From Symbiodinium natans (lineage: Eukaryota > Sar > Dinophyceae > Suessiales > Symbiodiniaceae), in NCBI GenBank assembly GCA_905221605.1, contig CAJNDS010000890.1:405501-469500 (forward strand): a stretch of DNA of 64,000 nt, read 5' to 3'. Under the pieces are notes generated by a model. The model had not been told where the DNA came from and made no database searches. It saw only the letters and a program-made list of their open reading frames with translations. Positions 21,901-32,764 of the stretch are shown in pieces; positions within the stretch are counted from its first letter, which is position 1, and each line of letters starts with the position of its first letter. The translations under genes were made by a program, and so were the position numbers.

Positions 21901-22660
21901 TGTTTAGAGCGCGCGGGCTATGTGCCGAAACCCTGTTTTTGGTTTCGAAAGCTTGAGCCGGTGAGCTGCTGAGACGCCAGGAGATTCGAAGGCAACTTCG
22001 ACTGTTGTTTCGCACGGCTGACCTTAACAATGATGGTGACCTCACAATGGAAGAGTTTGCTGGCTGGCTGCAATGTTTGATGGCATTCGCAATTCACCTG
22101 GTCTTTTTGTCACATCAAAGGATCGCTTCTTAGACAACGAAGACAAGTCAAAGTACTTCCTCAGCGCCTTGGGCATGGATGCACAAGAAGCGCGAGGCCA
22201 GAAGTTTTGCGCATGACTGCGGGATATCCTGGTGTTGCAGTCTGTCTTTTGTGTCGGTCACGGGTGCGACAAACTGATATGGACAGGTTTGTTCCTTCTG
22301 CTGGACACCGCTGAGTGCTCAAAGGTGAGCTTTGATGAACTTTTAGATGGAGTCTTGCGCTTGCGGGGTCCTGCCCAAGCCATAGACCTGGCCACGTTGA
22401 TGTACTGCAACAAACGAGTCTTGTCTGCGAGGCAGCGCCAGTTTTGTTTGCAGCCTGGTCGTTCTGCCCACAACAAGTTTGACTCGGCCTCGCACTTTAT
22501 CCGAGGCATGATTTCGTGGCTACGAGAGAGACTGAGTGGATTACAAGACTCCGTGGACATGCTCCACGGGTTGCATGGATCCTCTAGAGTGTCAAGGCCT
22601 CGCAAAGTGAGTGTATACGCCAGCTGGAAGGAAGTTATGACACGAGTTGCAGATGACTAA
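18968..22660 (+). CDS. Voltage-gated cation channel (one six-helix domain) with C-terminal EF-hands, multi-exon
   Basis: One ion-transport domain is spread over about ten exons. Exon 1 (to about 19800) holds a cytosolic N-terminus, S1 (VVCCIGLNTVLIGIA) and S2 (VFAVIFALELFARMFAYG). The next exon has S3 (WQWNYFDVVIVSVQLFEE). S4 appears only after removing intron 20041-20164 and gives seven Arg at every third position (RIIRTFRLLRILRIVRLLRF). Then come ELRSMLFSIFSTLRALGW (20330-), S5 (LLAMIIFAAAVFFAQ, 20495-), a pore helix MLSLYQSMTGGLSWDLALRP (about 21267-21329), and S6 (ALYVAFVVLALMNIATGMFV, about 21751). EF-hand 1 is canonical (DLNNDGDLTMEE, about 22020) and EF-hand 2 degenerate (DTAECSKVSFDE). 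Stop near 22658-22660. It should act at a membrane as a four-subunit, Ca-modulated channel. No in-frame ATG is seen at the 5' end, so an upstream exon is missing. Confidence 0.85.
20041..20164 (+). other. Intron in S4, GT-AG
   Basis: Joining 20040 (ATACGAAC) to 20165 (GTTCCGG) gives IIR-T-FRLLR and an unbroken every-third-residue Arg ladder, so the junction is well supported. Confidence 0.85.
20217..20329 (+). other. Intron with GA donor
   Basis: Exon ...TTTATACAG joins GAGCTCCGATCC to give RFIQELRSML. The intron would begin GA and end GCAAG. Non-GT donors (GC, GA) are known in dinoflagellates. Confidence 0.65.
20392..20494 (+). other. Intron with GC donor
   Basis: Exon ...ACAATGGT joins G|CTTTTGGCC to give TMVLLAMIIFAAA. 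The intron starts GCAACG and ends ATCAG. Confidence 0.65.
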
Positions 22661-22664
22661 TTCA

Positions 22665-23975
22665 TGCAGCCGCCGCCCGCCCTTCTTTTACTGAATTTAT
22701 CTGATTTCGATTGGTCATGGTAAACATGCGGCATATGAGTTTTCTTGCGGGTTTCGCCTCGTCGACTTGCACGAGTCGCTCTCCGACTTTTGATCAGCGT
22801 GTGCAGGGCATGCTGCTCAAGTTGTTCCAAAAACAGGTCATTCTGTACGACTGTACATAGACCATGCAAGTTTACTACAAATTCGTCTTGCTCGCTTGAG
22901 CCTGTCTGTATCTGGGAATCTGGGATCGACACATGAGCGCAGTACACATTTCTTGTTACCCCAGAACTTGACTTGACTTTCTTGACTTAGACTTATTTCA
23001 GCAGAAAATCAAAAGCATAGCAGGTCGCCGGCGCTGAGACATGGCCATTTCACATTTTTCTGTGACGTTCTTGCAGCTGAAATGGATCAGGGCCGTAAGA
23101 GGAAGCACAGTAAATGACCACTGGAGCCACGGAGCCATCCAATTTCAGCAGCAGCCTGGCCATGCCTGGCCTAGTTGCGTGGTGCATGCCAATTCATTTG
23201 CTGTGTTCGATGCATCATGATGCATCGCCAGTCAGAAGCAGAACAAGCGTGATCAAGCGTGTCTCTCTATGGCAGTTTGGTGATCAGTTGTGTCGGTGTC
23301 TGACTTGCCGCTCCTGCAGTGTAAGAGCTGATGTGCTCAAGGAGTTGATCCCCAGCACCATCCGGCCCCCGGAATCTCAAAAAATGCCTTCCCAGTGGCA
23401 CGAATCGTCACTTGCTAGATCTTGCTAGGCCCCAATAGGCCTCAATAGACGAAAGGCTTCACACCTGCCACACTCAGATTCGGCCGAGCCACTGGGCAAT
23501 GCTGAATCCTGACGCTGCAAGTTTGTTGGACGGGTTTTTTTGTTTGCAGGAAAGCCCTCATACATGTGATGTTTTAAGGTTGCCTCAGGAACATGTGCGA
23601 CTTCTTACTAAGATTTTCCTATTCTTGTGCGTGAACGCTCCTAGCGCAGTAAGACTAGTGCGACCTGCTGGCTCGCTGCTTTCACATTATGCGGGCACAG
23701 GCGCAAACCCACATGGAACCATTAATTGAAACTGGCCTACTTGCCCCACTTATATAGTCGCTTGGAATATGGCATTACCTCTCAAGACCTGTGTGGTTGA
23801 ATGATCAGTGCCTGCGTTTGCAGCGCTGGATAACTCCTTTACTAGCTACTTTCGCGGGCGGTTATGGATTTGGACTTCGACTGTTCTAAATCTTCACATG
23901 CATGGGTCTTGATGCATTTGCCACCATGCGTTGAGTGCCCTGTATTATGCCACGTGTAGGTTAATGCTGTAATTT
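22665..23975. other. Intergenic stretch, possible first exon of the GTPase gene
   Basis: ATG at 23114 opens MTTGATEPSNFSSSLAMPGL on the plus strand and could be a first exon for the gene at 23981. A G4-like or regulatory element was not seen. Nothing else is supported. Confidence 0.25.
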
Positions 23976-23980
23976 TGCAG

Positions 23981-26350
23981 GAGGGCGATCAACATCATAC
24001 AGTGGTCCTCGTCGGAGTTACTGGTGATGGCAAGAGTTCCACAGGAAACGCGCTGCCTTTTGCCAGCAAGAGACACAAGGAGAGACACCAGGTATCTTGC
24101 AGCCAGGGGGATTTGCGGTAGATCGTCAGATTGAAGCTGTTGACACTGCAGCTTTCCTCGCTGCTAATTTCCTTGCATGATATGCTGAGTTTTGAACGTA
24201 CCACGAAACTTCAGACTTCATTGCAAAACCGACGCGGTCGACACCGCATCAAAGTGGCTTTGCCTCGCTCTCGAGACTGTTGTGGCGATATGCAGCAGCT
24301 GTTTCAGAATTTTTCAAAGATGCGCGCAAACTACCGTGTCTTCAATCATGCAGCGAAGAGACTGCGGACAGTCGCAGGCGCACGAGTCTGCTTCTGGGCC
24401 GAAACTGGAGCTCAACGCAAAGCCAACGGCAACCCAACGGATCCCAACGGGAACAATGGAAACCTGCCTCTGCTTGAGCATTGGGACGACGGTGGCTGAG
24501 AGCCAGGGAGACGAAAAGCTGGCGGTAAACAGCAAGCGATAAGAAGCGGTAAGCAGTCTCGTGTTCGTGACGGTGATGGCTTCTTGGCTGTGTGTTCAGG
24601 TGTGGGCAGTCCGTCTTCAAAGTGTCTGGTGGCCTTCATTCAGAAACGCAGGCTGGCTCTGCTGGCACTGCTGCGGCTGCGGTCAAGAATGTACGGAGAT
24701 GTACGGAGCGCAAGATTTTGCCAACAACAGCCTGCACACAGGAATTAGCTCATGCGGATTACCTTCGCGGCGGCAGCTTCTGGCGAGTCATCGACACTGT
24801 CGGCTTGAATGACACGGGCCTCTCGCAAACAGAGGCCTCGCTCGAATGCCCAGTGCACAGAGCATCGAGGAGCAGTGTGAAGAGCCAGCCGTCTGCGCAG
24901 CCATCTGTGCAGTATGTGCATTCTTGTGCATTCTTGTGAATTCTCGGTGCATTCTTGGTGCATTCTTGGTGCATCTTTGGTGCATTCCTGAAGGTCCTAG
25001 ATCGGTTTTCCACCTTTGCAGAAGCGGCTGCTGAAGGTGGGGGCTGCCCACAAAAGCCTCAAGTGTTGGCACATGTGGGCTCAGAGTTGAGTTCGTCAGT
25101 CGAGTTCGCGTGAAGAGTTCGTATCAATGCTCGCAATTCGCTGCGAGAATCGCCGGAATTTTCTTGCCCCGGTGCAACAACCTTCAAACTTCAGGAATCA
25201 GCGTCTTCCTCTTCGTGGTGCGTTGGGGCCGTTTCAAGCCAGAGCATGACGAGGCCCTCGCGGCCTTCGCTGCGAACTGCGGGGAAACAGCTCTTCGTCA
25301 CCTGGATTTTTTGGTGATGTTCAGTGGCTACGTTGGCAGATGCTGGCAGATGCAGTCCGAAAGACTGGGAAGCCACTGCCATGAGAACTTGTTCACAAGT
25401 GCAAAGCAGAAAGACTCGAATCTTTTACATTGATGCCACCAATACGGGCACGATTTCTAAACGGGTTTCTGTCACGGAACTTTCAGCACTGCCTGCAGAA
25501 CAAAGGTGCAGTGATGTTTGGTCATGGGTCTTACATAGCTTGCACTTGACCCTGAGGTCACACGTTGCTTGTTTTTACCCACTGCGACCTAAGCGACGAG
25601 GCGCTGGTGCGTCAACTCTCCGAGCTTTGTTTGGCAGCCAAGTCCCCCAAGAGCGAAAGTGCGTAGATTTCCTGTTGTTGTCTGCTTTGTCATGACTCTT
25701 TGCGCACAGAATCCAGACCCAGGACACCTCCACCCCATCATCTTTGCAACGGTGGTTGGAGCGCATTGGTGGCCTGTCTGGACGAGATGTAGGCCATTGC
25801 AACATCGATGGTTTTGTTGAGTGCGATTCGAGCAGCTGAAGGCAGGTTACAGTACTGGCACTGGAACCTAAATGATGAGGTGGCGGTGCTGTGGGCATAA
25901 ACAATGACGATGGTTCAACGGCCAGATCTCGTTTGCAGAAGGCCATTGAGAGCGCCTTGAACCTCCACTGGAACAGTTGATTGTGTTTCTGACTTTCTTA
26001 TCCTGAGTTTGTGTTGGCTTAAGGTGTGGTGATGAGCACGGGCGGCCTGCGATACAGCAATGAGGCGGCATCTGTGGTCGGCAATATAGGTATGCCGGAC
26101 CTGTGCAAAAGCTGCCGCATCACATGAACACAAGGCGTTGGTACAAGCGCGGGCGCAGCTAAAGGAAGCAGAAGAAGCTGAAAGAAAAGCGTTTGCGGCC
26201 GCTGTTGCTGAATGGAGACGCGGCACTGGCCCGGCTGCTGGTCCGCAGAGATCCGCAGAGATCCGCAGAGCGTGGGTTCGGGGCGCTGAGATAGATAGGT
26301 GGATCGAGGTGGAACCTTTGCCACAGGTGTTTTTGGACAGCCTTTGTTGG
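23981..26350 (+). CDS. AIG1/GIMAP-type GTPase, multi-exon
   Basis: Exon pieces assemble into a TRAFAC-class AIG1 GTPase. Exon at 23981: HHTVVLVGVTGDGKSSTGNA, with the P-loop GVTGDGKSS. About 24612: VFKVSGGLHSETQ (switch I region). About 24757-24830: FWRVIDTVGLNDTGLSQTE, with G3 motif DTVG. 24993-25036: VLDRFSTFAEAAAE. 25195-25296: ISVFLFVVRWGRFKPEHDEA then ALAAFAANCGETALR. Exon from 25557: HTLLVFTHCDLSDEALVRQL, where AIG1 proteins have a THC-type G4. About 25720-25830: SSLQRWLERIGGLSGRD. About 26030: STGGLRYSNEA. About 26133-26250: a charged coiled coil (ALVQARAQLKEAEEAERKAF). Joining 25296 to 25557 restores ALRHTLLVFTHC. AIG1 proteins are usually membrane- or organelle-associated; the role here is unknown. 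Start and stop are uncertain, with the end possibly near 26350. Confidence 0.85.
24900..24990 (+). repeat. Minisatellite, 10-12 bp units
   Basis: Imperfect tandem units of TGCATTCTTGG type (about seven copies) lie within an intron of the GTPase gene. Confidence 0.8.
25297..25556 (+). other. Intron in the GTPase gene, GT-AG
   Basis: CTCTTC|GTCACCTGG ... CCCTGAG|GTCACACGTTG joins ALR to HTLLVFTH in phase. Both exon edges share GTCAC. Confidence 0.75.
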
Positions 26351-27192
26351 TCATCTCTGCTTCGTTTTTTTGCAGGGTCTTTCGGGTGTCCAAGAACTGT
26401 TCTGTTCAGTATGTTGAACAAAGCAGGCATCCGCAGCATTGGTTGTGAAGGTTCCGCGAATATGCCCGCGCAGTGCATGACAATGTGTAGGACTGGTTGG
26501 GAATCCGGCCATCCCTTTCAACGGAACGGCTTGTGGCGCGAGTGGGGGATTATTGTTTCCATGCGGCAGACCCAGACTGCCCTAGCTAGAAGCGCCCCAT
26601 GCTGCATGTTCAGGGGGGAGTAGTGTGTGTGAGTGACGGGCTGTCTGACTGCGTGGCTAAGTGTCTGACCGTCTGCTGTTAAGTTTGTGAGCCATCTGCA
26701 CGACCCCTCCTTCTTTCCGGTGGGCTTGCCCAGGCTTATTTGGCATGTTGGGCCGGACGAGGTCACAGTTGTACAATATGTTATTCAGATGTTTAGCCTG
26801 GCGAAACTTGGAAACAAAACGCATGGAAACTATTGCATATTGGACCTGCCATTGCACGGAATGCAACGAATGTCAAACAGCGGACCGCTTTGCTCTTACA
26901 TCTGCGCGCTGCGGCTGTGCTGCGTTGAGGCGCCGTTTCCATGATCTGCCATTCCCATTCACATTAATCTTTCTTGTTTGCTTCCGAATATACTGTTTGT
27001 GATTCTTCATGAATACTGGAAGACCAGGGCGGTAACAGATGCTTGTGAGATCATTGTTCGAGGTTGTCATCGAACGAGAGCCTGGTGTAGTAACCCGCCC
27101 GCCCATCGCCGAGGGAAGGCTGGTTCTGCATGACACACGAAGCAGACGACTGCAGTGCTGCAGGCGATGGACACGATGTTTATATTCAACTT

Positions 27193-27215
27193 CTTGAGCC
27201 ATTTGGCTTAGCAAG
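27193..27215 (+). other. Possible degraded spliced-leader relic upstream of CDC20
   Basis: AGCCATTTGGCT at about 27198-27209 equals the SL core AGCCATTTTGGCT with one T missing and is followed, after TAG, by CAAG. It lies about 30 bases before the ATG of an intronless gene, where a retro-inserted trans-spliced mRNA would carry the SL. The sequence is near-palindromic, so the match is also partial on the minus strand; chance cannot be excluded. Confidence 0.35.
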
Positions 27216-27244
27216 ACCTGGTAGCCTCGGTGTTAGACGGTGCC

Positions 27245-28558
27245 ATGACGCTCAGGCATTCTGATTCTGCAGACATGGATGATGGAAGTGGGCTAGGTGG
27301 ACGTGCAAACGGAGACGTGTGCATGTCAGATCGGCTCATTCCATCACGAGGTTCGTGCAGTGAAGTCCGACAGCTAAAGCTGGAAAGAGATGAGAATTGG
27401 GCGCCGCAGAACGAGTACCACGAGGTCCTTTCACAAAATGTGCTGGGCAAGGAGGCCCTGAGCAATGTGAAGATCTTAAGCTACCAGCACAAGCCAATGA
27501 AGCAGGAACCAACGCTAAGCGAGTTGAGGGTGCTCTACAGCAGCAACCGGGATGGCACCAAAAATGGGGTCAGGACGTGTAGACAGCTTCCTCAAAGCGC
27601 CGCCAAAGTTCTGGATGCGCCTGGCATGCTTGACGATTTCTACAGTCACCCCATTGATTGGTCATCGCAGAATGTTGTGGCAGTCGCATTGTCCGACATG
27701 GTCTTTCTTTTTCACGCAGCTACAGGCAGCACTCAGAAGCTGCTACAGTTGTCGAGCGGTTCTGTGACAACTCTCCGTTGGACGGAGGCAGGGGGTCACC
27801 TGAGTGTCGGCGCATCATCAGGTGAGGTGCAGATCTGGGATGCAGTGGCCCAGCGCCAGTTGCGAAATCTTCGTGGACATGCTGGCCGAGTCGGGGCGCT
27901 GGCCTGGCACACTCACATGCTCAGTAGCGGCTGTGCGGATGCAGAAATCCATCAGCATGATGTTCGCGTACGTGATCACCTTGTCAACCGAATGACTTCT
28001 CACGCAGACTTAGTCTGTGGCCTTGACTACAACTGCGAAGGGATGCTAGCTTCAGGCGGCAATGACAACCTGGTTTGCATTTGGGAGACTCCAACCTCCT
28101 CCAGCCCTTTGCACACATTCACAGAGCACCAGGCTGCAGTCAAAGCAATCCGGTGGTGCCCATGGCAACGGCATGTTCTTGCGACAGGTGGAGGCTCGGC
28201 AGACCGCCAAGTTTGCCTGTGGAACGCTGCAAGCGGCCGAATGCTGATGTCTACGCACGCGGAGAGCCAGGTCACTGGGATCATCTGGGGGCAGCAGGAG
28301 AGAGAACTTCTTACAGCTCACGGGTACTCCAGGAATCAGCTGTCCCTTTGGAAGTACCCTTCGCTAGTCAAGGTTGGTGACTTGGAAGGGCACGAAGGGC
28401 GGTTGTTGGGCCTGGCACAGAGTCCAGATGGCTCGCTTGTGTGTTCTTCATCTGCTGATGAGACGCTCCGCTTCTGGCGCGTCTTTTCTCCTGTGGGTGC
28501 TGACAAGCGGGCTTCGAACAGCCAGACCACGAACAATATCTTGAAAACAATCCGATAG
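27245..28558 (+). CDS. CDC20: CDC20-like activator of the anaphase-promoting complex, intronless
   Basis: A single uninterrupted frame of 437 codons from ATG 27245 to TAG 28556-28558. The C-box, which binds APC/C, is DRLIPSR (residues 29-35). The WD40 propeller begins at VLDAPGMLDDFYSHPIDWSS and runs to ADETLRFWRVF, with diagnostic Cdc20 stretches HHDVR-type QHDVRVRDHLV, LASGGNDNLVCIWE, HQAAVKAIRWCPWQRHVLAT and QNQLSLWKYP-like RNQLSLWKYPS. It ends in the Ile-Arg tail (NILKTIR), also used for APC/C docking. The protein would recruit substrates to the ubiquitin ligase at mitosis. Its length is typical. Neighbouring genes are full of introns, so the lack of any here fits a retrogene. No KEN box was noticed. 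An earlier in-frame GTG at 27230 is not a likely start. Confidence 0.92.
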   Translation: MTLRHSDSADMDDGSGLGGRANGDVCMSDRLIPSRGSCSEVRQLKLERDENWAPQNEYHEVLSQNVLGKEALSNVKILSYQHKPMKQEPTLSELRVLYSSNRDGTKNGVRTCRQLPQSAAKVLDAPGMLDDFYSHPIDWSSQNVVAVALSDMVFLFHAATGSTQKLLQLSSGSVTTLRWTEAGGHLSVGASSGEVQIWDAVAQRQLRNLRGHAGRVGALAWHTHMLSSGCADAEIHQHDVRVRDHLVNRMTSHADLVCGLDYNCEGMLASGGNDNLVCIWETPTSSSPLHTFTEHQAAVKAIRWCPWQRHVLATGGGSADRQVCLWNAASGRMLMSTHAESQVTGIIWGQQERELLTAHGYSRNQLSLWKYPSLVKVGDLEGHEGRLLGLAQSPDGSLVCSSSADETLRFWRVFSPVGADKRASNSQTTNNILKTIR

Positions 28559-28561
28559 CAC

Positions 28562-31500
28562 ATGGGCAAACATAGAACACACGTCCAGAACGTGCTCCAG
28601 AGTCTAGAGTTTTGTTGGTTTTTTGGCAAGGGCCATCGGACGGCCACAAGCCCTTGTGCACAGAATTCAAACGCCAAATGCTTCATAATGCTCGTCGCCT
28701 TGAAGGTGCGCTTCTAGAAGGATTAAAAAAGCTGCGGTTCATCATGCCCTAGTGAACGTCAACTTAGTGCGCCACTGTGTTGCCCTTTTGCCAGGCAACC
28801 ATGAGCCCGTGACCCAGCAGGCACCAAGGCTCACCAAAAGCCTAGGATGTTGGGCGCATCATGGCATGAACACTCCGTCTTTCCTCCGCACCTTTGCTAC
28901 CACAGTTTGTGCAACTTCGTTTGATTGGTGATGCGCAACTTCCGAGCTTGAGATTGTGCTGCTCATGCGGGCTCATGACCACCTGTGCATCTTCAACTGG
29001 GTTTGGTAGAAGTTTCAGTCATACTAGGAAAGTTGGGCAGCAGTCAGGGCATGTATTTTCTCAGACCATGTTTTGCATGGTTTGGAGGCGCTAGCATCAC
29101 CAGAAAGGGTGCCTGCACGGACATGTTCCACAAGAAGAAGCAATCAACATGCATTCTCAGTGAGCAGGCTTGTGCCAAGAGAAACGAAACATATCCTGGC
29201 CTGATGAGAAAGTGACATGCATCAGAATGAGCCTCCGGCAGCTACCTCAGTCGCGCGGTGTCCAGTTGCGGTTCTGTCTTTTCATGTCTTTTCATTCCCA
29301 CCGCTGTACCGAGGCCATGGCTCTGCGCTTGGCCATGCTACGCATCTGTGCGCCGGGTACGTTACGTGACCCCGAATGTTGGGAAAAATCATTAGCAGCT
29401 AGGCCAGATAGGTCACAGGAGGTGCCATGTTGCTCTCCAACATCCTTGTACAGTATGCTTTGCAAGGAGGCAAAAGCACCGTAAATACCAGTGTTTTGGG
29501 TATGTTCCCCAAGGGTGTAAACGCTCGTGACAGTATGTCTTGCCCAGAAACGCCAAACATCCGTGTGCAGTGGGCATTTTTCGTCGAAGGCATGAACGCT
29601 TGCGCCAGAGTGTGTTGCTCCACATCCTTGTGCCGTTTGTTGTACAGTACAGAGAGGAAAATACGCTGTGCCCGCCCGCCTCTCCTCCCCCCCCCCCCCC
29701 CCGTACCGAACGGAAGTTGAAGATAAGAAGAATAGGTCACCAGCTGGCTCCCATGTCGCCGCAATTCGCCAACAGGAGGGACACACCATCCCAGGGGGTG
29801 AGAGGGAGATGGGCACTGCAGTAGCTCGGCCCGGCTTGAAGAGGGATGCCTGAATTGGTCTTGAATCGTGTGTCACAGCCTGGCAGGCCAGCGGCATGGA
29901 ATCGACTACGCTGAAAATTCAGCTTTGGATGGGCTTGCGGGAGCTGCCTCCATGTTCGTGCAGGAGATCTAGGAATCTAGCCACAGGTGATGCATGTCGT
30001 GGCAAATTTCTCTTCATGCGATTTCTCGCTTCAGGACCTTGCTTGGCGTGCCAGGCGGCATGCGCAGCTTGCAAACCGCACAAAGGTCTGCGGCTAAGTG
30101 CCAGGCAGAGTCAGCTACGCGTTGTTACGTGTTGTAAGATCCGTCACTGTAGCCACGGAACGGCAAAGAGGTCAAAGCCTTAAAGACACTTAAACAGGGC
30201 GCAAATTTATTTCACTTTGAGCGATGACCACCCTATTCGCATTCACAAGGGGTTTCAGGAACATGTGCGATGCTTTGTGAATGCACACGGTTTGGGAGGC
30301 TTTTCGTCAGAGAAGGTATCCCCTTCTTGTATAGGGAAGTGTTTCTGGTTTTTCGCAGAGCATAAAGCCTTGGAAAGGACAGGAAGGCCTTTTCAAGGGG
30401 TGGTATCTCCAACTTTGACTTCCATTCCCGTAGAGCATCTCTGATGAAGAGTGATTTTGTGCTACTTCTGGGGTCAAAACCGAGGTGGTTATTGCAGATG
30501 TCATGGAAGCAGCGCATAGTGTGGCTTGCTCAGCCGGGACTTGGAAGGCGTCGGCACCTTGACATTACGATGGCTGCTGAACAGAACCCTTTCTGAGCAG
30601 AACCCTTTCTGAAAAAGCTGCATCATATACTGCCTTGCCCGATTTTGGGACGGAGTCAAATGCCTCTTTTGCTAGTCGGGCTAGTCGGGCAGTCGGGTGC
30701 ACATGAAGCCCTCCCCAATTTGAGGAAGTAGCGAGGCTCACATGGCTCATAAAGCCAGCCGACATCGCATGCTGCCTGCGTTGTCTATGCAGACAAGCGG
30801 ATGTGTAGCGTTCCTGTTGGCGCATGTTGGCGCATTTGAGGTGCCGGGTGGGCAGCACTTGGGCAATGTTCCCCAGGTCAGCCTTGTCATTTCCTTCATG
30901 TCCTACTCTTTCCTCATGCGGAGAGGAGCACGAGGAAAAGTTGGAGATGGGCCAAGCACCTGGAGTGTTCTGCGGTTTTCGAATGTTTTCGATGCTTTGA
31001 AGTTCAGTTCGGCAAAACTTGCTTCTTTTGTCTGACCTGATGATCCTGCGACTTGCGTCTGCCAGGGCTGAGAGTGGCCGCCTTTTCTTTGCAAACTTTG
31101 AATTCGGCCCTAAGTCAAGATGCAGGCAAGGCAACTAGTAGCATGGGAGCACGATAGCGGCATGAAGTAACTCTTGGACTTGTGACCGCCGCGTTTGACA
31201 TGCTTCAGCCAACGTTGGTTGGAAAGTGGACGTAGAATGATGCTTGCCGAATGTACGTGTTTGCTGTGCTTTTCTGTTCGCTTCATGCACGTGTGCTTCG
31301 TCCTCAGGCAAATCGTCTGGCAAAACGTTGCAAAGATCATGTTCCACGGTTGGGTTCATTCTATTGTTGGCTAATGGTTGATCCACCCCGAATGAGTGTG
31401 GCAAGCTACTGGAGTCCCAGCCAACTATTGTAGCATACCGCAACACAATGCATGGCAGCTGAGACTTGAATCAGCAGTACAGAAGGGCCTGCCTTGCCTG

Positions 31501-31765
31501 TCCGAACTCACAAGCCCTCAAGCACAGATGCGCACTTGTTGTCGCGGTGTTTTTTAACAGCGTTTTCTAGGCCTTGGCTTTGGCCTGACAAGAGAAGTCT
31601 TGCACCTTGCAACCAGAGGCATCCTGGCTGCGGTGAACAAGGAGGCCCAAAGGGAAGTCTGCGGCAAAGTAAAAGCTACTGAGTACTGCCAGTGTGCTTC
31701 GTGCCATGAACTGTTGCGGGGCAGGCTGCGGCCTCTCGGCCCGAGGACGACGCTGATGCCGCCGG
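28562..31765. other. No supported gene
   Basis: Open frames of 60-200 codons occur on both strands, but none has a recognisable domain or coherent exon pattern. At 29426-29655 there are imperfect 80-100-bp repeats (CAACATCCTTGTACAGTATG, AACATCCGTGTGCAGT, CACATCCTTGTGCCG). A C-run lies at 29689-29702. AGAACCCTTTCTGA is duplicated at 30582-30612. Confidence 0.4.
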
Positions 31766-31769
31766 AACT

Positions 31770-32761
31770 GCAGTGACTGCAGTGACCGCAGTGACCGCAG
31801 TGTCTGGAGATTCAGACTCCCGTCTCAAGCTTCAAGCTCTTCAAGCCGACCAAGACGAGCGGCTCTTGAGGCGCAAGAGGCCAAAGACAGTTGCAGACGT
31901 TGAGGCTGACAGATTTACAAGCCTCTGTGGAGCAGACAGAAAAATGGACAGTGTCAACATGTCAACCGATGCGTGCGGCTCCTTGCATGTGTCATGCGCA
32001 TCCTGGTCGTGCTTTCTTGCACCGCAACATCACCACCATGGAGTGTGAGAAGTCAAGACAGCCGTTTGCAGAAGTATGTGCAAAAAGGACCCAAGTCAAT
32101 GGCCTCTCGATAATCAAAGCTCCCAGACCATAGCGAAGAAGAGCAGCACCCTCTGGGTTCAACTGGCGCAAGCAGATGTAGCATAGCCCACAACGCCCAT
32201 CTAGCACATCCTGTCAGCCAAAAATGCCTTAATAAGTTTGCCAAGGGACGGGTGTTGCCATCGTATGGGAGTCGGAGCTTGCCGTTCAGAATGCCGAGGG
32301 TCGGAGGCTGTCGCAACCGTTCTAGTGGGACATGTGTGCGTAAATTTAGTAAACCATTGCAACTTCGTTTGAACGACCGATGTTCTGCACAGAGTGCGTG
32401 GATGCAGTTGGAGTGTCTGCGGTCGCAGTCATTCGGTTTGTCATGTGGCCATAGAGTCGCCATAGAGACGCCTATGGATGATACAGCGATCAGTTCGGAA
32501 GCCCAAGATAGGTTTGCGAAGATGACCCGTCCTTCGACGACGGCCCCTCTGTGCAGTTTGAGGTGGAGCACATAGGAGAGGCTTGGCCCAAGGAGATGCG
32601 CATCTGTCGACGATGGATCGGTAGATCGTTACTTGTGTGTGCTAGGCTGAAGATCAAGTTGTCAAGTTTACCACTGAAGCCGAGGCACCCCCATGGGATG
32701 TGCAGACGCCATACCAAAAGACCCGTGAGACCAGTCAACAGACATCGGCGCACGGGACTTA
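31770..32761 (+). CDS. Hypothetical gene, 3' exons
   Basis: Three plus-strand pieces look coding. The first (31740-31930) starts with TAVTAVTAVTAV, encoded by 10-bp tandem repeats, followed by KLQALQADQDERLLRRKRPK. The second starts after an AG at about 32509 and reads VCEDDPSFDDGPSVQFEVEH then IGEAWPKEMRI. The third (about 32648-32761) reads EDQVVKFTTEAEAPPWDVQ then TPYQKTRETSQQTSAHGT and stops at TAA. The acidic, tryptophan-containing exon and natural C-terminus support coding. No family is recognised; the start and splice sites are unresolved. Confidence 0.4.
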
Positions 32762-32764
32762 AAC

